64,000 nt of DNA from assembly GCF_025200925.1 (NCBI RefSeq), contig NZ_CP104174.1:6386001-6450000 (forward strand). Direction: 5' to 3'. This document shows, piece by piece, positions 33,974 through 42,689 of this stretch (within the stretch, counting starts at the first letter, position 1; each line of letters begins with the position of its first letter). Position numbers and translations under genes: made by a program. The notes under the pieces were generated by a model. That model saw only the letters and a program-made list of their open reading frames with translations. It searched no databases and was not told the DNA's origin. This DNA comes from Bradyrhizobium sp. CB1015. GTDB lineage: Bacteria; Pseudomonadota; Alphaproteobacteria; Rhizobiales; Xanthobacteraceae.

Positions 33974-35077
33974 CTACACGGCCTGCACCGTCCAGCCGAC
34001 CAGCTCCTTGGCGATCCGACCGAAGGCCGTATTGAACGCCGCAACCGCCGCCGCCGGCTCGATCTTGTCGAGCTTTTCGGTAGCCTCCACCAGGCGCGAG
34101 GCAATCACCTTGCCCGCCTTGTCGACGATCCGCGCCGACAGCGCGATCTCGGCCTGCGGCTCGCCCTCGGTTGCGATACGGAAGCGCCTGACGTCGATCA
34201 GCAACTGATAGCCGGCCTGGCCAACATCGGTCGCGCGCAGCGGCGCGTGCGCGATGTCGTAGTTCTCAAAACTGTCGATCAGCCGCGCCTGCAACAATTT
34301 TGGAATGCTGTCGGCCCACAGAAATTCGGCGAAGCCCGGATAGTCCTTGACCGGCGAGAACAGCATGCGCTGCGTCTGCAACATCGCGACCGCAGTCGGC
34401 TCAGGGATCGCCAACGGCTCGGACAATGTCTTGCCGGCCGGCCCGAGCTTGTCGGGCGCGCGGAGATCGTAGGTGACCTTCTGCGCGGGCGAGCCGCCGC
34501 CGGTCATCTTCTCGAGCCCAGCGACGATGCTGTCGAGCTTGCCGGTGTTGCGCGCGAGCCCGTCGGAGAAGGTCTTGAAATTGGCAATGGTGTCCTTCAG
34601 CGGGCCGGAATTGTCCTGAAGCACCGTGTCGACCCGCCGCAGCGCATCCCGCGCCGCCTGCGTCATGCTCTGGCCGGCGCCGGCCTCGGCGATCAAGGTC
34701 GGCAGCTCGCCGGATTTGGCGACGATCACGCCGCCCTCCAACGTCACCACGGGAACGCCGGTCAGGCCCTGGAATTCGAGCCCGACCTTGGTGTCGGCAC
34801 GCACCGGCGTCGCAGTCGCAACGGAGATCGTGGCATTGACGAAGCGCGGGTTATCAGGCGCGAGTCCGAGCTGGGTGACCTCTCCGACCCGAATGCCGTT
34901 GAACAGCACGCCGGCGCCGACCAGGAGGCCAGGCACCGGCCCCTGGAATTGCACGTGGTAGTTCGTGCGCGGCCCGATGCCGCCGGTGTTGTTCAGCCAA
35001 TAGACGAAGCCGAACACCGCGACGATCGCGGCCAGCACGAAACTGCCGATCAGCACATAGGGAGCGCGGGTTTCCAT
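33974..35077 (-). CDS. mlaD: MlaD/MCE-domain protein fused to a PqiC-like auxiliary domain
   Basis: The 367-residue protein starts with one membrane anchor (YVLIGSFVLAAIVAVFGFVYWL) and a single MCE domain (near 40-115; FQGPVPGLLVGAGVLFNGIRVGEVTQLGL and GLTGVPVVTLEGG). After a helical linker (residues ~130-200), the C-terminal ~160 residues (YDLRAPDKLG ... EPTAVAMLQTQRMLFSPV ... LWADSIPKLLQARL) match the ABC_trans_aux/PqiC lipoprotein fold, normally a separate protein. So MlaD and PqiC-like parts are joined. It is the third gene of an mlaE-mlaF-mlaD operon that moves phospholipids between membranes. Nothing is missing from the MCE core. Confidence 0.85.
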   Translation of the reverse strand: METRAPYVLIGSFVLAAIVAVFGFVYWLNNTGGIGPRTNYHVQFQGPVPGLLVGAGVLFNGIRVGEVTQLGLAPDNPRFVNATISVATATPVRADTKVGLEFQGLTGVPVVTLEGGVIVAKSGELPTLIAEAGAGQSMTQAARDALRRVDTVLQDNSGPLKDTIANFKTFSDGLARNTGKLDSIVAGLEKMTGGGSPAQKVTYDLRAPDKLGPAGKTLSEPLAIPEPTAVAMLQTQRMLFSPVKDYPGFAEFLWADSIPKLLQARLIDSFENYDIAHAPLRATDVGQAGYQLLIDVRRFRIATEGEPQAEIALSARIVDKAGKVIASRLVEATEKLDKIEPAAAVAAFNTAFGRIAKELVGWTVQAV

Positions 35078-35080
35078 CTC

Positions 35081-35854
35081 TCATCTCATCTCGTGTTGCA
35101 GCATCTGCGAGCGCTTGCCGTGGAAATAAGCGCGCACCCAGGGATGCTCGGATTGCAGCAATTCGCGCATCGGGCCGATCGCCACGATCTTGCCGTCGGC
35201 GAGCGCCGCGACGCGGTCGCAGACCGTGGTCAGGCTCGCAAGGTCATGGGTCACCATGAAGACAGTGAGTTCCAGGGTCTTTTGCAGCGTCTTGATCAGC
35301 GCGTCGAACTCGCCGGCGGCGATCGGGTCGAGGCCCGAGGTCGGCTCGTCCAGGAACAGGATCGGCGGGTCGAGCGCGAGCGCGCGCGCCAGCGCCACGC
35401 GCTTGGTCATGCCGCCGGACAGCTCCGCCGGATATTTGTCGGCGTCCTCGGCACGCAGGCCGACCATTTCGAGCTTGGCGATCGCGATCTCGTCCATCAG
35501 CTCCTGCGACAGGACGAGATTTTCACGCAAGGGAAACTGGACGTTCTGGCGCACCGTCAGCGAGGAGAACAGCGCGCCCTGCTGGAACAGGATGCCCCAG
35601 GCCATCGCCGCGCCCCGGCCGTGGCCGCCGGCGGGCTGTCCCATGACCTCGATAGTCCCGCTACGGCGCGGGATAAGGCCGATGATGGTCCGCATCAAGA
35701 CCGACTTGCCGCCGCCCGAGGCCCCCACCAGCCCGAGGATCTCGCCGCGACGGACGTCGAGCGACAGATGGTCGAGCACGGTTTGGCGGCCGAAGCCGAC
35801 CACGAGATCGCGGACGCGGATCGCGAACTGATCTTGCGATTCCTCCATCGTCAC
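35081..35854 (-). CDS. mlaF: MlaF, ABC transporter ATP-binding protein for lipid transport
   Basis: The 257-residue ATPase shows Walker A GASGGGKSVLMR, the Q-loop (LFQQGALFSSLTV, typical of the MlaF group), the signature LSGGMTKRVALARALA, Walker B ILFLDEPTSGLDPIAAG, and the switch His in MVTHDLASLT. FQQGALFSSLTV is the feature that separates MlaF-like from other ABC ATPases. Its start overlaps the permease stop by 4 bp (ATGA), so the two are translationally coupled. It drives the MlaE permease. Confidence 0.93.
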   Translation of the reverse strand: MTMEESQDQFAIRVRDLVVGFGRQTVLDHLSLDVRRGEILGLVGASGGGKSVLMRTIIGLIPRRSGTIEVMGQPAGGHGRGAAMAWGILFQQGALFSSLTVRQNVQFPLRENLVLSQELMDEIAIAKLEMVGLRAEDADKYPAELSGGMTKRVALARALALDPPILFLDEPTSGLDPIAAGEFDALIKTLQKTLELTVFMVTHDLASLTTVCDRVAALADGKIVAIGPMRELLQSEHPWVRAYFHGKRSQMLQHEMR

Positions 35855-37020
35855 ATTCCGATCGAAGCAAAGAAGACCGCGAACAGGCCGTCGAGCACGA
35901 TCACCAGGAAGATCGATTTCACCACCGACGTCGTGGTCTGCCGCCCCAGCGACTCCGCGCTGCCCTTGACGCGCAATCCCTCGCTGCAGGCCACGATTCC
36001 AATCACCAGCGCCATGAACGGCGCCTTCAGAATGCCCACCTCGAAATGCGCGACGGAAATGGCCTCGTGCAGCCGCGCAATGTAGATCGCCGGCCCCATG
36101 TCGCCATAGAACTGCGCGACCAGCCCGCCGCCATAGAGCGCGGCGATCGATCCGATGAAGGTGAGGATGGGCAGCGCAATCACCAGGGCCGCGACGCGCG
36201 GCAGGATCAGGACGTCGACGGGATCGAGCCCCATGGTCGAGAGTGCGTCGATCTCCTCCCGCATCTTCATCGAGCCGAGCTCGGCGGTGTAGGCGCTGCC
36301 GGACCGACCCGCGACCATGATGGCGACGATCAGCACGCCGAGCTCACGCAACACCAGGATCCCGACCATGTCGACCGTATACGACTCCGCGCCGAATCTG
36401 CGGAAATGGAAGAAGCCCTGCTGCGCGATGATGGCGCCGATCAGGAAGGTGATCAGTGTGACGATGGGGATCGCCTGCCATCCGATGCGGTAGAGCTGAT
36501 ACACCAGAGAGGTCAGGCGCAGCGAACGTGGCCGGCGCAGCACGCCGATGATGGCCACGAACAAGGCGCCGAGCATCTGGAGGAAGATCGTGATGTCTTC
36601 CCGCGCCCCGACCGTGGACATGCCGAGCTCGCCCAGCCGCGCCAGAACCGGATTGGGCGCAGCGCTTGGAGCCGGTGTGTGGCGGTTGACCTGTCGCACC
36701 TCGTCCATCAGCCCGCTGAAATGATCGGCGACGCCGACGAACTCGGCCGACCTGCCTGATGATGCGGCCCTGCGCGACAGCTTCTCCAGGACCCAGGCGC
36801 CGAGCGTATCGAGCGCGCTGATCCCCGACATGTCCAGCGTTACGGCGCGCGAGCGATCGACGTCGGACCCGACGGACCGCGACAGCGTCTCGAGCGTCAC
36901 CACGTTCGCGGCGGTCCAAGGCCCCTCGGGGCGCAATTTCAGCACGTCGCCGGACGGCGTCGCGTGCAGCAGCGGTTTGTGGTTCACGCCTTCCACCTCA
37001 TCGGGACAATTGGTCCCCAT
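35851..37020 (-). CDS. mlaE: MlaE-family permease with an N-terminal STAS domain
   Basis: The first ~105 residues are a STAS-type domain (LRPEGPWTAANVVTLETL, AVTLDMSGISALDTLGAWVLEKL). The MlaE/YrbE permease follows with six hydrophobic segments and the VYQLYRIGWQAIPIVTLITFLIGAI and VAGRSGSAYTAELGSMKMREEIDAL motifs. Most MlaE proteins have STAS as a separate subunit (MlaB), so this is a fused form. ATG 37020 is the annotated start; a GTG at 36987, preceded by GAGGTGG, is a serious alternative. A weak FNR-like sequence (TTGACCTGTCTCAA, 37058-37071) and a strong one at 37094 lie upstream. Confidence 0.88.
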   Translation of the reverse strand: MGTNCPDEVEGVNHKPLLHATPSGDVLKLRPEGPWTAANVVTLETLSRSVGSDVDRSRAVTLDMSGISALDTLGAWVLEKLSRRAASSGRSAEFVGVADHFSGLMDEVRQVNRHTPAPSAAPNPVLARLGELGMSTVGAREDITIFLQMLGALFVAIIGVLRRPRSLRLTSLVYQLYRIGWQAIPIVTLITFLIGAIIAQQGFFHFRRFGAESYTVDMVGILVLRELGVLIVAIMVAGRSGSAYTAELGSMKMREEIDALSTMGLDPVDVLILPRVAALVIALPILTFIGSIAALYGGGLVAQFYGDMGPAIYIARLHEAISVAHFEVGILKAPFMALVIGIVACSEGLRVKGSAESLGRQTTTSVVKSIFLVIVLDGLFAVFFASIGM

Positions 37021-37093
37021 TCAGCCGGCACTTCTAGGCCAGCATGTGGCGGCCGGATTGACCTGTCTCAAGACCCCGAACGGGCTCCGCCTC

Positions 37094-37107
37094 TTGACGC
37101 AAATCAA
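37094..37107. promoter_or_regulatory. FNR/FixK-type box in the mlaE/YqjD-like intergenic region
   Basis: TTGACGCAAATCAA matches TTGAY-N4-ATCAA. For the rightward gene, a -41.5 centre gives a transcript start near 37142 and a 22-nt leader that contains the AGGA ribosome-binding site. Control of the leftward mla operon is also possible. Confidence 0.65.
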
Positions 37108-37163
37108 GCGAGATCGCGCGGGCGGGTCTTAGGCTCATTTGGATGCAATGAGGATAGCAATCC

Positions 37164-37439
37164 ATGTTCGACAGTGACAGGATGAACGAGGAATTGCGGG
37201 CGCTGAAGGTCGATGTCACGCGCTTGTTGAGCACCGCCGGCGAGGAGATGTTCGAAAGCTCGAAAGCTCGCACCGAAGCGCTCGCCGATCAGATCAGGGC
37301 CGCGCTCGCCGAGCTCGGTGAGACCGTCGAACAAGAGGGGGAGCAGCTCCAGGGCCTCGTTGCGGAGCGCCCGATCACCTCGCTCGCCTCCGCCTTCGCG
37401 CTGGGCGTGGTTGTCGGCTTCATGCTGAGGAGACACTAG
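37164..37439 (+). CDS. Small DUF883/YqjD-like membrane-anchored protein
   Basis: The 91-residue protein consists of an amphipathic, charged helix (residues ~8-66, LRALKVDVTRLLSTAGEEMFESSKARTEAL in part) and one C-terminal hydrophobic segment (PITSLASAFALGVVVGFML) ending in RRH. This is the ElaB/YqjD/DUF883 layout, whose E. coli members bind ribosomes at the inner membrane in stationary phase. The family assignment is from layout. The stop is directly followed by the GTG of the next gene, and an FNR-type box precedes it, suggesting expression at low oxygen or at rest. Confidence 0.75.
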   Translation: MFDSDRMNEELRALKVDVTRLLSTAGEEMFESSKARTEALADQIRAALAELGETVEQEGEQLQGLVAERPITSLASAFALGVVVGFMLRRH

Positions 37440-37928
37440 GTGAATACCGAGAATGTCGTCAAACATCTGCGCGTGTTGTGGCGCACCGACAGGATCATCG
37501 CGGACATCAGGCTGCGCCATTTGCTCATCGGCCTCGGCCTGCGCGCCTTCGCGGCGCTGATCGCCGCGTTCGGGCTCCTGATGCTGGAGCTGTCGGCCTA
37601 TTTCGCGCTGGTGCAGATCTGGAGCGCAATTGCCGCGGCCGCCATTCTCGGCGCCGTCAATTTCGTCATCGCGGCCGCTCTCTTCCTGATCGCCGGCCGC
37701 GCTCCGTCGGGGCGTGACATCGAGCTCGCCAACGAAATTCATGACACATCCATCGAAGCCCTCCAGCTCGAGGCACGAGCGCTCCAGGCCCAGGTGTCAG
37801 GCGCGGTGCACCATCCGCTCAGCACGATCGTGCCGGTACTGGTGCCGCTGATCGCGATCATCATCAAGAATCTGCGGACGAAGGCCAGGACGTCCAACGA
37901 TGCAAGTTCGGCCGAGGCGCAATCGTAG
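37440..37928 (+). CDS. Membrane protein of the phage-holin-3/YqjE-like (DUF1469) type
   Basis: The 162-residue protein has a cytoplasmic N-terminus, then two hydrophobic helices (LLIGLGLRAFAALIAAFGLLML and IWSAIAAAAILGAVNFVIAAAL), a central linker rich in EA pairs, and a third hydrophobic segment (TIVPVLVPLIAIIIKNL). This fits YqjE-type proteins, which neighbour YqjD in many bacteria. GTG 37440 follows the upstream TAG with no gap, and AGGAG lies seven bases before it. It is part of the FNR-box operon with the preceding gene. Confidence 0.65.
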   Translation: MNTENVVKHLRVLWRTDRIIADIRLRHLLIGLGLRAFAALIAAFGLLMLELSAYFALVQIWSAIAAAAILGAVNFVIAAALFLIAGRAPSGRDIELANEIHDTSIEALQLEARALQAQVSGAVHHPLSTIVPVLVPLIAIIIKNLRTKARTSNDASSAEAQS

Positions 37929-37937
37929 CTGACCCGT

Positions 37938-40631
37938 TCAGAGCTTCAGCCTGACGTCGCAGATTTCAGGCTCGGCCGGGTCCGGCTTGACCTCGAAGCC
38001 GAGCTGCCGGCACATGTCGAGCATCACGGTGTTCTCCTGCAACACGTCGCCCGATATGGTCTTCAAGCCCTCCGACCGCGCGTAGTCGATGATCAGCTGC
38101 ATGAGGGCCCAGCCGAGCCCCCTGCCCTTGAGGTCGGACCGCAGCAGGATCGCGTATTCGCCGGTCTCGTAGATCGAGTCGGAATGGAGCCGGACCACGC
38201 CGACCATTTCGCCGGTGGCCTCCTCGAATGCGATGAAGGCCATCGCGCGCGCATAGTCAAGCTGGGTCAGGCGCGCGATGAACTCGTGGGTGAACTCCTT
38301 CATCGGGGCGAAGAAGCGCAGGCGAAGGTCGTGTGCCGTGACGTGACGCAGGAATTCGTGGATGGTCGGCTCGTCCTCGGGGCGCATGGGCCGCACGAAG
38401 ATGCGCCAGTCGTCCTTGAGCTTGAGGCGGCGCTCCCATTGCGACGGATAGGCGCGAACGGCGAAATTGGCCGGGCCGGAGCCGGCGAACTTCCGCTGCG
38501 GCGGCCCGACCGCGACGCGGGCATCCACCGCGGTCACGCCGGTTTCGTCCGCCAGCAGCGGGTTGATGTCGAATTCGCGGATCTCGGGAATGTCGGCCGC
38601 CATCTGCGCCAGCTTGACCAGCACCATGGCGACGGCGTCCTGCTTGACCGCCGGCACGTCACGATAGGCCTTCAGCAGCCGCGACACACGCGTGCGGTCG
38701 ATCAGATCACGGGCCAGTTGCAGGTCGAGCGGCGGCAGCGCCAGCGCCTTGTCGTTGATGATCTCCACCGCCGTGCCGCCGCGGCCGAAAACGACCACCG
38801 TGCCGAAGGTTGGATCGTCGGCGAGACCCAGGATCAGCTCGCGCGCCTTCGCCTTGACCACCATGGCCTGGACGATGACGCCGCCGATGCGGGCCTCGGG
38901 CCGCAGCTTTCTGGCTCGCGCAAGAATGTCCGAGGCCGACACACGCACGGCCTCCGGCGTCGTCAGATTGAGCACGACGCCGCCGACATCGGATTTGTGG
39001 GTGATGTCCCGCGACATGATCTTCAGCACGACGGTCTCGCCTTGCGCGAAGATGTCCGTTGCATAGGTCACTGCCTGTTCGACATCGGCTGCCGCATAGG
39101 TCGGCACCATCGCGATATCGTAGGCTTCGAGCAGGTGCTTGATCTCGACAGGCTCGAGCCACTGGCGGCCGTCCGCGATCGCGGCGGTGACGATCTCTCT
39201 CGCCCCCCTGGCATCCGGAACGAACGTATCGGGCATCGCGGGAGGCACCTGACTCAGCTCCTCCACCACTTCGCGGTGCCGAACAAGATGCATGAAGCCG
39301 CGCACGGCGTCGTCCTCGGTCGGATAGTTCGGCACGCCGGCGCTGGAGAGTGCCTGGATGATGTGCTGATCGGCGCCGACCCAGGCCGCCAGCACGGGCT
39401 TCGCCCATCGGCGGTGCTGCTCGCGATACTTAGCCACGAGCTCCGTCACGGTCTTGGCGATCTCGGCGGCCGATGCGATCGCCGTCTGCACGTTGAGGAC
39501 GAGGACTGCGTCGTTGTCGCGGTCGGCCAGCAGCTCCTCCAGCGCCGCCGCGTAGCGCGGGGCGTCGGCGTCGCCCACGATGTCGACGGGGTTTGCACCC
39601 GACCAGGTCGGCGGCAGCGCCGCATCGAGCTTCTGGCTCGCATCAGTCGAGATGGTCGCCGGAATACCTCCGAGCTCGACCAATCGATCGACCGCGAGGA
39701 CGCCGATGCCGCCACCATTGGTCAGGATGGCGAGACGCTTTCCTGTCGGCGATTCGACGCGGCCGAGTGTCTCGGCGCAATCGAACAGCTCGCGCAGATC
39801 GGACACCCGTAGCACACCCGCGCGGCGGAACGCGGCATCATAGACGGCGTCGGCACCGGCGAGCGCCCCGGTATGCGTGGCGGCGGCCTTCGCACCCTGC
39901 GCCATGCGGCCGGACTTCACCACCACGACCGGCTTCACGCGCGCGGCCGCGCGCGCCGCCGACATGAACTTGCGCGCGTCCATGATCGCCTCGATGTAGA
40001 GCAGGATCGCGCGGGTCTTGTGATCCATCGCGAAATGATCGAGCAGATCGGCAATGTCGACGTCGATCTGATCGCCGATCGAGACGATGCCGGAGAAGCC
40101 GACGCCGCGCTGCGCGGCCCAGTCCACCATGCCGGCGGCAATGGCGCCCGATTGCGAGATCAGCGCGAGGTTGCCGGCCCTCGGCATGTGCGCGGCGAAA
40201 CTGGCATTCAGGCTGACGCCCGGCATCATGATGCCAAGACAGTTCGGCCCGATCAGCCGCATGCCGTGTTTGCGCGCGGCAGCGCTGGTCGCCTCATGCA
40301 GCGATCCCGGTCCTTGGCCGAGCCCGGCCGAGACGATCAGCGCACCCGCGGACCCGCGGCGCCCGGCCTGGTCGACGATCCCTGGTATCTCGCCCGCGGG
40401 CGCGGTGACGACGACGAGCTCGGGCACGAAGTCCAGCCTGTCCAGGCTCTTCACCGCCGCGATGCCGCCGATCTCGGCATGACGTGGATTGACGAGGCCA
40501 AACCGTCCCTTGAATGCCGCCTTGCCAATGTTCTCCAGGACCGCGCGTCCCACGGACGCCGGACGCGCGCTCGCGCCGACGAGCGCGACCGAGCGCGGCG
40601 ACAGCAGGTTGTTCAGACGATAAGTCGACAT
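37938..40631 (-). CDS. Acetate-CoA ligase (ADP-forming) fused to a GNAT acetyltransferase (Pat type)
   Basis: The 897-residue protein starts with a CoA-binding domain (MSTYRLNNLLSPRSVALVGASARP) and two succinyl-CoA-ligase-like domains, the first with VGADAVYDAAF-like text near HTGALAGADAVYDAAF. An ATP-grasp domain follows (residues ~480-700, with VVLKIMSRDITHKSDVGGVVLNL), and the last ~170 residues are a GNAT domain (RPMRPEDEPTIHEFL ... RGLGWALMQLIIDYARSEGL). The same architecture is found in protein acetyltransferases such as Pat/PatZ, which regulate metabolic enzymes by lysine acetylation. It follows a universal-stress gene in a leftward operon with an FNR-type promoter. Confidence 0.87.
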   Translation of the reverse strand: MSTYRLNNLLSPRSVALVGASARPASVGRAVLENIGKAAFKGRFGLVNPRHAEIGGIAAVKSLDRLDFVPELVVVTAPAGEIPGIVDQAGRRGSAGALIVSAGLGQGPGSLHEATSAAARKHGMRLIGPNCLGIMMPGVSLNASFAAHMPRAGNLALISQSGAIAAGMVDWAAQRGVGFSGIVSIGDQIDVDIADLLDHFAMDHKTRAILLYIEAIMDARKFMSAARAAARVKPVVVVKSGRMAQGAKAAATHTGALAGADAVYDAAFRRAGVLRVSDLRELFDCAETLGRVESPTGKRLAILTNGGGIGVLAVDRLVELGGIPATISTDASQKLDAALPPTWSGANPVDIVGDADAPRYAAALEELLADRDNDAVLVLNVQTAIASAAEIAKTVTELVAKYREQHRRWAKPVLAAWVGADQHIIQALSSAGVPNYPTEDDAVRGFMHLVRHREVVEELSQVPPAMPDTFVPDARGAREIVTAAIADGRQWLEPVEIKHLLEAYDIAMVPTYAAADVEQAVTYATDIFAQGETVVLKIMSRDITHKSDVGGVVLNLTTPEAVRVSASDILARARKLRPEARIGGVIVQAMVVKAKARELILGLADDPTFGTVVVFGRGGTAVEIINDKALALPPLDLQLARDLIDRTRVSRLLKAYRDVPAVKQDAVAMVLVKLAQMAADIPEIREFDINPLLADETGVTAVDARVAVGPPQRKFAGSGPANFAVRAYPSQWERRLKLKDDWRIFVRPMRPEDEPTIHEFLRHVTAHDLRLRFFAPMKEFTHEFIARLTQLDYARAMAFIAFEEATGEMVGVVRLHSDSIYETGEYAILLRSDLKGRGLGWALMQLIIDYARSEGLKTISGDVLQENTVMLDMCRQLGFEVKPDPAEPEICDVRLKL

Positions 40632-40694
40632 GAAAACAAATGCGCCGCCTCGGCGGCGGTTCCGATGATTGAGGATCAGGCTGAAAGAAGAAGC

Positions 40695-41528
40695 CTAGCG
40701 CGAGATCATAACCCAGCACGGTGGCTGGCCAATGACGGTCTTTGTCACACCGCCCCACACGATCTCGTTCAGGCGCGAATGATGATAGGCGCCCATCACG
40801 ATGGCATGGATGTCATGGGAATTCGCCCAGCTTCCCAGTACTTTGCCGGTCGAGCTGCCGCCCCCCTTCGTGGTTTCGAAGGAGGCAAAGACGCCGTGTT
40901 CCCGCAAATAGTCGACGAGTGCCGTTCCGGATTGGACAACCGCCTCAGTCTTGTCCTCAGCCACGGTCAGCACACGAACCGAGGTGGCAGCCTGAAGAAT
41001 GGGCAACGCATCGCCGACCGCACGCGCGGCCCGCGCAGAATGATCCCAGGCAATCACGACATTCTCGAACTCGGGCCGGAGCTCGTCGGCGCGATGTTCG
41101 GGACAGAGCAGGAGCGGCCGTCCGGATTCGAACAACAAGGCTTCGACGATGGCCTCCGTTCGACTGTCGTGCGGCTTCACGGGAACCAGCGCGAGGTCGC
41201 TGAAGCGAGCATGCTCGGCCAGGATCGCTCCGATCTGATCCGCGGGCACCTTGCCCGACCGGCTCTGGACGCGGATGTTGGCGCGGGAAGCCGCGTTGGT
41301 GAAGGCGTTCAGCAGCTGCTGCGTGTCGCTGGCCTCGAGGCTGGCCTGCGCGGAAGCGCGATCGTCAGGCAGCATCACCTTCGGCCGCTCGAAAACATCT
41401 TCCTCGAGCGCGAGCGCGGTGATCCTGGCGCCGAGATCGGCGGCCACAGAAACGCATTTCTCGATCGCAACCAGGGCTGGCCCGCGCGGCTGGCCGACAA
41501 GGGGAAGAAACACATCCTTGATGGGCAT
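40695..41528 (-). CDS. Universal stress protein with two UspA domains
   Basis: The 277-residue protein is a tandem Usp fold. The second domain carries the ATP-binding loop G-x2-G-x9-G-(S/T), visible as MGAYHHSRLNEIVWGGVTKTVIG near the C-terminus. The first lacks that loop. AGGAG lies seven bases before ATG 41528. It is the first gene of a leftward operon (the CoA ligase/acetyltransferase is 63 bp downstream). The FNR-type box at 41576-41589 lies 48-61 bp upstream, which fits oxygen-limited induction as seen for many Usp genes. Confidence 0.88.
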   Translation of the reverse strand: MPIKDVFLPLVGQPRGPALVAIEKCVSVAADLGARITALALEEDVFERPKVMLPDDRASAQASLEASDTQQLLNAFTNAASRANIRVQSRSGKVPADQIGAILAEHARFSDLALVPVKPHDSRTEAIVEALLFESGRPLLLCPEHRADELRPEFENVVIAWDHSARAARAVGDALPILQAATSVRVLTVAEDKTEAVVQSGTALVDYLREHGVFASFETTKGGGSSTGKVLGSWANSHDIHAIVMGAYHHSRLNEIVWGGVTKTVIGQPPCWVMISR

Positions 41529-41575
41529 CGGAATTCTCCTAAGCCACCATAATAGGCCGGCTGTCGTCGAGACCC

Positions 41576-41589
41576 TTGATCCTCGTCAA
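41576..41589 (-). promoter_or_regulatory. FNR/FixK-type box for the Usp-ligase operon
   Basis: TTGATCCTCGTCAA has the half-sites TTGAT and GTCAA. Its centre is 54 bp before ATG 41528, so a class II promoter would give a ~13-nt leader with the AGGAG site. A second, better box lies 40 bp away for the divergent gene. Confidence 0.65.
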
Positions 41590-41628
41590 GACCAGGGGAA
41601 ACTCCGTCCGAACACCCGGGAACAGGCG

Positions 41629-41642
41629 TTGACTGACGTCAA
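41629..41642 (+). promoter_or_regulatory. FNR/FixK-type box for the alcohol dehydrogenase operon
   Basis: TTGACTGACGTCAA has perfectly complementary half-sites. With the centre at -41.5, the transcript would start near 41677, 29 nt before ATG 41706; TATGGAT at 41664-41670 would be a suitable -10. Confidence 0.7.
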
Positions 41643-41705
41643 GGACTGGCCACTCGGTCGTTCTATGGATTAACTCAGTCGGAGCGGTTCGCCCCGGAGA
41701 CAGAG

Positions 41706-42689
41706 ATGCGTGCGATGGTGTTGCCAGCCCCACGAGCGCGGCTCCAGATGGATGAGCGGCCTGACCCGTTGCCGGGCGAGGGTCAGATCCGGGTGAAGAT
41801 CAGCGCCTGCGGTGTATGCCGGACCGATCTTCATCTCGTCGATGCCGAGCTGCCCGGCATCCGCTATCCGATCGTGCCTGGCCACGAGATCGTCGGCCGG
41901 GTCGACCTCATCGGTCCGAATGTGACGACACATGCGCCTGGTGACCGCGTCGGCATTCCCTGGCTCGGCTTCACCTGCGGAAAATGCCGGTTCTGCCGGG
42001 AGGGCATGGAGAACCTCTGCGACGCGCCGCTGTTCACCGGCTACACGCGCGACGGCGGCTACGCGACCCACACCATCGCCGACGCACGTTACGCTTTTCC
42101 GCTCGGTGAGGCCGGCAGCGACGTGGAGATTGCGCCTCTGCTGTGCGCGGGGTTGATCGGCTGGCGCTCGCTGGTGCTGGCCGGTCCCGCGGAGAGACTC
42201 GGCCTCTATGGCTTCGGGGCCGCCGGCCACATCATCGCGCAAGTCGCGGTTTGGCAGGGACGCTCCGTCCATGCATTCACGCGGACAGGCGATGCCGCTG
42301 CACAAGACCTTGCACGTCGCCTAGGCGCTGTCTGGGTGGGGCCATCGGACCAGATGCCCGACGAGCCGCTCGACGCCGCGATCATCTACGCACCAGCCGG
42401 CGAGCTGGTCCCGGCGGCGTTGCGCGCCGTGCGCAAAGGCGGTCGCGTCGTCTGCGCCGGCATCCACATGAGCGACATTCCAAGCTTTCCGTATGATTTG
42501 CTGTGGCAGGAGCGGCAGCTGGTCTCGGTCGCCAACCTGACCCGCCAGGACGGCCTCGATTTTCTCAAGGTCGCGCCGCAAGCCGGAGTGCGCACCGAGA
42601 CGACGGCGTTTCCGCTCGATCAGGCCAACGAGGTCCTGACCATGCTGCGGAATGGCCAGATTCTCGGCGCGGCCGTGCTGACGCCCTGA
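41706..42689 (+). CDS. Zinc-dependent alcohol dehydrogenase (AdhA-like)
   Basis: The 327-residue MDR enzyme has the catalytic-zinc residues in GVCRTDLHL (Cys) and PGHEIVGRV (His-Glu), the structural-zinc cluster CGKCRFCREGMENLC, and the coenzyme-binding GFGAAGHIIAQVA. The NAD(P) site reads LYGFGAAGH, the G-x-G-x2-G type. Oxygen-limited ethanol or aldehyde turnover is a reasonable role given its FNR box. It overlaps the next gene at TGATG, so all three genes of the operon are coupled. Confidence 0.9.
   Translation: MRAMVLPAPRARLQMDERPDPLPGEGQIRVKISACGVCRTDLHLVDAELPGIRYPIVPGHEIVGRVDLIGPNVTTHAPGDRVGIPWLGFTCGKCRFCREGMENLCDAPLFTGYTRDGGYATHTIADARYAFPLGEAGSDVEIAPLLCAGLIGWRSLVLAGPAERLGLYGFGAAGHIIAQVAVWQGRSVHAFTRTGDAAAQDLARRLGAVWVGPSDQMPDEPLDAAIIYAPAGELVPAALRAVRKGGRVVCAGIHMSDIPSFPYDLLWQERQLVSVANLTRQDGLDFLKVAPQAGVRTETTAFPLDQANEVLTMLRNGQILGAAVLTP

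Noticed and set aside
34247..36085. Long plus-strand frame opposite the mla genes
   Set aside because: It overlaps three well-supported genes on the other strand and shows a shadow-type composition.
37058..37071. TTGACCTGTCTCAA as an eighth FNR-type box
   Set aside because: The second half-site is CTCAA rather than (A/G)TCAA, and its spacing to ATG 37020 is too short unless the start is GTG 36987. I mention it only with the mlaE gene.
38184..41552. Two long plus-strand frames opposite the ligase-acetyltransferase and Usp genes
   Set aside because: They are antisense to convincing families and lack family features.
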